DNA from: Hortaea werneckii
Lineage: Eukaryota; Ascomycota; Dothideomycetes; Mycosphaerellales; Teratosphaeriaceae
NCBI GenBank assembly: GCA_037044905.1
Contig: JBAOKB010000172.1
Location: forward strand, 31,923 to 95,922
DNA length: 64,000 nucleotides
Direction of reading: 5' to 3'
The translations under genes were made by a program, and so were the position numbers. This document shows, one piece after another, positions 59,695 through 64,000 of this stretch. The notes below the pieces were generated by a model. The model made no database searches, had not been told where the DNA came from, and worked only from the letters and a program-made list of their open reading frames with translations. Numbering within the stretch: position 1 is the first letter of the stretch; the number at the start of each line of letters is the position of its first letter.

Positions 59695-61014
59695 GATCAT
59701 GTCGTTGAACCAAGGCCGGTATTCGGTTTGAGTCCACTCCATCAGATATTGTAGTGCTGCAACCACGGCTTGTGTGTCGATTACGTTCTTGGAAGAGCCG
59801 ATAGAGTAGCCAGAGAGTAGCCGAGCACCATCAACGTGATCTTCGAAAAATAGACAGGTCCAGTCATGACCTTGTACGACAAGTGCTGGTAGGACAGGTA
59901 TCGATGCTGTGTCTGGCTGGCCAGCGAGAGCGAGCAATTCGCGCAGTTTTGCAACATGTCGAATCACCCAGAGGGACAATTGCGACTGTGCCGCTCGCCA
60001 TCCTTCTCCAGTGAGTTTCGTCTCAATATGCACTGCGGTTGGTGCAAATCGTATAGGTTCGTAGAGAGTGGGATTGACTGCATTTGTGTATCGAGAAAGG
60101 CTCCTTCTCTCTTCGTGAGACAAGCGGAGGCCAACTGAGAAGTCGATGCGAGAGTTTGGCTCCGCGGAGTTCTGGCGATAGTCTGCGAGCGAGAAGGCAT
60201 CCGACTCTATCGAAGCGGCGGTACTGTCAGCCACCGTCAGCTCACTCAATCCTCCGAGACATTATCAGACACAGAACCCACACATTGTCACATCTAAGAT
60301 CACGCGACCATCTTGAATCGCGCAAAGAGATCCTGAGTAGTGCTGTATGCACGTCACCATTCCATGCTGCTTCAGAAGCTCGCTCCGCCTCATTCTCATT
60401 TGCTTGATTGACGATACTGATGACCTCTACGCAACTTGGAGAGTTGCCGACGAGCCTGCGTTGTTCGGAGAAAAGCCTCTCCGTCAGGTCATCGTCATCG
60501 TCCAGATATGGTTGCATCGCGTCCATGTTGTCCGGGTGTATAATTCCGACTCTTAATTGACATTTCCGCAGATTTCGAGCAATCCTTTGCGCACTCTGTG
60601 GAAGTTCTCGTACAGTACCTATGCTATGTAGCATCACTGGGTAACGAGCAAGGCTCAAACTTTCGAGACGCTTCTTTGGACTTTCGCTCCTTCGCCGTTT
60701 GGCTGCGCGGCTTTGGCTGGATGCTGTATCCGAACCAGCTGCAGATGACCGGATTGAGGAAGTGGAGGATACCGAAGGACTCGGGTGGAGTGTCCGAAAT
60801 GCATTGGTAAGTGGTGCTATAGGTTGCGGACGTGGTGTGTTGGCATGGTCTGCATCTTCTGTGTCCGTGTTGGGTGTGGCCATCTCTCGCCGTCGCATGG
60901 GTGTGTGCTCCATAGTGTCACTGAGTTCGTCCAGACAACGCTTGCGTGTCTTGCGATGCGACGATAGGCCTGGAGATTCTCGATCCACTGTGTGATATCA
61001 TTCGATCGTGCCAT
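59665..61014 (-). pseudogene. PD-(D/E)XK nuclease-like protein, two frame breaks (unit C)
   Basis: Copy of 15257-16607 with the shared break near 60249. It has an additional single-base loss in a G run near 60972 (CCTGGGAG in the other units, CCTGGAG here), which shifts the frame about 15 codons after the start. It is the first difference met when walking into the diverged right edge of the array. Confidence 0.65.
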
Positions 61015-61387
61015 GAGACTTTGCATGTTCGGGCACGAAAGATCATTCTCAAGGTTGAGCAGCCCCCGTGGAACTGTTGACAAACAAACGGGGCGAGCCG
61101 TTTACCCCGCATTGTCTAAGCCCCACGAAAGCCGCGACAGCGACAAGAATAGAATTGTTTTGGACTATCCTGCTCACGATCACTTAATTGCAGTTGGGCG
61201 ACTCGCAAACAACGAGAGCGAGGTTTGTATCCTGAACACCAGCACGGTGTCCTTTTTTTAAAATCGTGCAAGTGCGTAGATGTCAAGTACTCATGTCCGC
61301 AATACGTGTGCAAAATAATGGTTGCATCTAAAGCGTATGGGTTCAGCTATGTGCATGTGCATGTGCGTTATCATCAACCATCACGCG

Positions 61388-61389
<2 letters not shown>

Positions 61390-61421
<32 letters not shown>
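61390..61421. repeat. (GT)16 microsatellite (unit C)
   Basis: Three repeats shorter than in units A and B, inside the diverged edge of unit C. Confidence 0.95.
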
Positions 61422-61424
<3 letters not shown>

Positions 61425-62060
61425 CCACTGGAGCAGGAGAGGCTTGGTCTTGCATGCTGCGGAAACGAGCATGATTCGAAGGTTATGTCAGCAGCGCATT
61501 CCTGCCAGGGCGTCACGCAGAGAAGATCGGTATAGGCTCGAAGGCGATCGACAGATGCGAGGAATCTTCAATGAATCTGGCATGCGAGCAAGCGCTGGCC
61601 GGCTTCATGTTGTTCGCGTCCATGTTTCCAGGACCTACCCCTCACCACCAGTGTCTATGGGTAGCATGCTATGGTCGCCCCCCGCAGTAAAAAGCCAATA
61701 CAACTGCGTACCGGTGATCGATCGATAGCTAGGTGTATCCTATTGGAGCACATGACGTGTAATAAGATCTTTGTCGAATGCAACCATGGTAATGTGAGGG
61801 ACACGAGTTGCTTTCGCAAAGATAATCTGACTGATCGACCCGTACCGCCCTCCTACCTTCTAGGGCACCATCGCCTGGCGTTGCCGCGCCCATTGAAGGG
61901 TTAATCATATATAACGACGGTGTCAAGTGTCAGATGAACGACGGAGCGTGTCCGTATGTCTGCCGTGGAATAGGGACAATGAAATGGCACTAGCTAATCT
62001 GCCCACGACTTCTCCCCCGGACAGAGACGAGGTGGCTCCGGGCGATTAAAGGAGGACATT

Positions 62061-63459
62061 GAGCGTCAGATTTCGCAATCTTGTCGCCATGTGCGGTGTC
62101 AGCGATTCTTTGTACAGAAGGACCATTCGCAGTATTTCGAAGTGCGGTCGACTCCCGACACCGACCGGCGAGGGATTAGCCGCGACCAGACCCAGGAGAC
62201 GTGGTCACAGGTGTGGGAGAGAGCGTGCTCGGACGATGACGAGATCCGGGCTAGCGACACCATCCGACCAGGCGAGGCAGACGAGGTCAACCCGTGGTTA
62301 CGGCGTACAGGGTGGGTGCCGTATCTGGGAGGGGTTTAGCAGCCGAGACATCTTGCGGTTGATCGAAGAGCCAGCCGATGACGAAGCCGCTTTGTTAAGT
62401 CAGGTCGACGAGATCGACGCCGATGTCTTCCGCGAGCAAGTAGCCGCCGTCATTTGGCACGCCGTCGCGGATGTCGCCCGCATTAGCCAGGAGACGGTGT
62501 CTCAGAGCGGCGTCATGCTGCGATTCGAAGCTATTTAATCCGAGGTGCATCAGAACATCTACCACCCGCTAGAGCCGTATCAGACCCGCGACGACATCGC
62601 CCGACAAGGCCGATACTGGCAGCAGATCGTTGTCTTTCTCGTCCGCGCCCGGCAGGAGCACGACGGGGCAGGCCCCGCCGTTCAAATCAACCGCCGACAA
62701 GATCGGGCATATCAACGCTTGATGGCTGCCGCGGAGGCGGTCGTGACCCAGAGCGACGAGAGCGATCTGTCCGACGACTCAGATGCGTCTCCCGTCGACC
62801 ACAGCGATGCCGAACATGCCAGCATCCGTCGCGCTCCGCCCCCGCCGCGGCAGACACTAACCGAGCTGCAGTCGGCGTGTCTCTGCTTTGGCACCGAGCT
62901 GCTCAATCAACGGATCTACAACCGCGAGTACGACATGGCGATGATCTGCGCACTAGCTGCGCTTGGGGTTAGTCCGACAGGCAAAGGGTTTCGCGGCCCC
63001 GACACATACCCGTCCATCTTGTCGACCGTGATCAAAGTCGCCCATTTCATCGTCGTGCAGCAAGCGGACCAGTTGGGACAGTGGGCCGACGAGAAATACA
63101 GCCCACGCGATAGCCCGATCATACTCGAGGACAGCGGGTATGAGAGTAGTGGGAGCTGTAACTCTCCCCGGCGGCGGGGCTTAAGCAGTTTCGACTGGGT
63201 GCGACGAATGATGGATGGGTTTATGGTCCGGGGGTGTAACAGCCCGATGCAGTGGATGTTGGATCTGGGGGCGTACGGGATGAAGATCGGTTTCAACACG
63301 ACGTCTCCCGGGCACGTCGACTGGAGCAATGGCGATACACTGCAGTATAAGTCGCTCAAGTTCTCGACGCCGGGCCACTGTTCGATGTCATCCGATATTG
63401 AGAGCGCGACCTTCCGGGGTAGAGCGTGCTGCTTGTTTGTTAAGTGTCCGACGATGTGA
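62061..63459 (+). pseudogene. Telomere-linked-helicase-type fragment, disrupted (unit C)
   Basis: Diverged copy of 17661-19058. One inserted G near 62328 (CTGGGAGG) shifts the frame. A TAA is created at 62535-62537 by a cluster of changes, and further clustered changes lie near 62230, 62670-62690 and 62884. From about 62.9 to 63.46 kb it again matches the other units. Confidence 0.6.
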
Positions 63460-63548
63460 CTCGGCCATACTGCATACTGACACTCCTTGCAGATGACGAC
63501 GTGCCACTCAATTGAATGAAGAAAATGCTCCGTCGCATCGGTCGCCAT
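63362..63548 (-). pseudogene. DUF3505-type N-terminal fragment (unit C)
   Basis: Copy of 18961-19147. The coding stretch is unchanged although its flanks on both sides have diverged. Confidence 0.6.
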
Positions 63549-64000
63549 TGTCGCTATAGATTCTCTAGATGCGACGACGGAAATGCCTATGGACCAAATC
63601 TACAACTTCAATCGTGTCCGTCGCTCTGTTATGTCTGCTCTGCACCTCCTGTCTCGCGATGGTAGCGTTGTCTCCGACGACGTTCATCCCCCTAACCTGC
63701 CTTACGCTTTGTGTCTTGTGTGGGGAACCTTGCAGCTTCGATGACCCTAGCTTCGGGGCTCCTCGAGCGACGACGGCAATATCTCGACAACAACACATCT
63801 CGAAGCAAAACTTCCATACGAACATTTGTCGCATAGATCTCCTCTACAACATATTAAAATTTGGCAATATTGAACAGCATTTATGTGTACCCTAAGTGAA
63901 TCGAGTGCGCCCTGAATCGAGTGAGCCCTTGGACCCCTTTCTTGGCACAAAATTTTGGTGAGCGCTGAATCAAGTCCTACGCCCTCGATTCGACTTATTT

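Larger units (their letters stand above)
44411..64000. repeat. Tandem array unit C (partial, 19.6 kb in window)
   Basis: Third copy, cut by the window end. To about 60.97 kb it matches unit B except in the poly-A tract and two single-base insertions just after it (near 56380 and 56398). From there to 64000 it accumulates indels and clustered substitutions. The last bases still align with unit A around 19617, so homology has not ended at the window border. Confidence 0.95.

Noticed and set aside
1..64000. Starship-type giant transposon carrying metal resistance
   Set aside because: Metal ATPases are known Starship cargo, but I see no DUF3435 tyrosine-recombinase captain and no typical accessory set in the whole unit. 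The tandem arrangement also needs no such element.

Overview
The window is from the nuclear genome of a filamentous ascomycete (Pezizomycotina; a dothideomycete would fit, but I cannot place it). The signs are a HET-domain gene, short GT-AG introns of 46-67 nt, a fungal PCA1/CrpA-type metal ATPase, a Zn2Cys6 protein, a fungal PD-(D/E)XK nuclease-like protein, a Tc1-type transposon, and pieces of a telomere-linked-helicase/DUF3505 gene. I see no rRNA or tRNA gene and no CRISPR array.

The dominant feature is a head-to-tail tandem array with a period of about 22.2 kb. Base 1 recurs at 22211 and 44411, so the window holds units A (1-22210), B (22211-44410) and C (44411-64000, cut by the window end). 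Predicted proteins of A and B are the same throughout. Most of C is the same too. The differences I found are a poly-A tract, a GT microsatellite, a 14-nt net loss near the N-terminus of the third ATPase, and a progressively diverged right edge of C from about 61 kb.

Layout of one unit (A coordinates): 3' part of the metal ATPase (1-1723); a short coding relic on the minus strand (2020-2226); an unidentified gene split over two frames (2829-4240); a Tc1/mariner element with an intact DD34E transposase (about 4231-5478); an AT-rich island (5479-5772); a two-intron HET gene (5773-8757) with a 55-bp duplication upstream; an unidentified gene (10148-10789); a small one-helix membrane protein (12003-12314); a Zn2Cys6 gene interrupted by one TGA (12862-13777); a broken fungal gene (14682-15286) abutting a frame-broken nuclease-like gene (15257-16607); a GT microsatellite; a telomere-linked-helicase fragment joined tail to tail to a DUF3505 fragment (17661-19147); a second, degraded Tc1-type end in opposite orientation (19622 to about 19990); and the start of the next ATPase (20348).

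The only gene in the unit with an obvious selectable function is the CrpA/PCA1-like copper or cadmium efflux pump. The simplest reading is a recent tandem amplification that raises pump copy number. HET, nuclease-like, transposon and subtelomeric-helicase sequences would be passengers or would mark a repeat-rich, possibly subtelomeric origin. That reading is inference; the array itself is seen directly.
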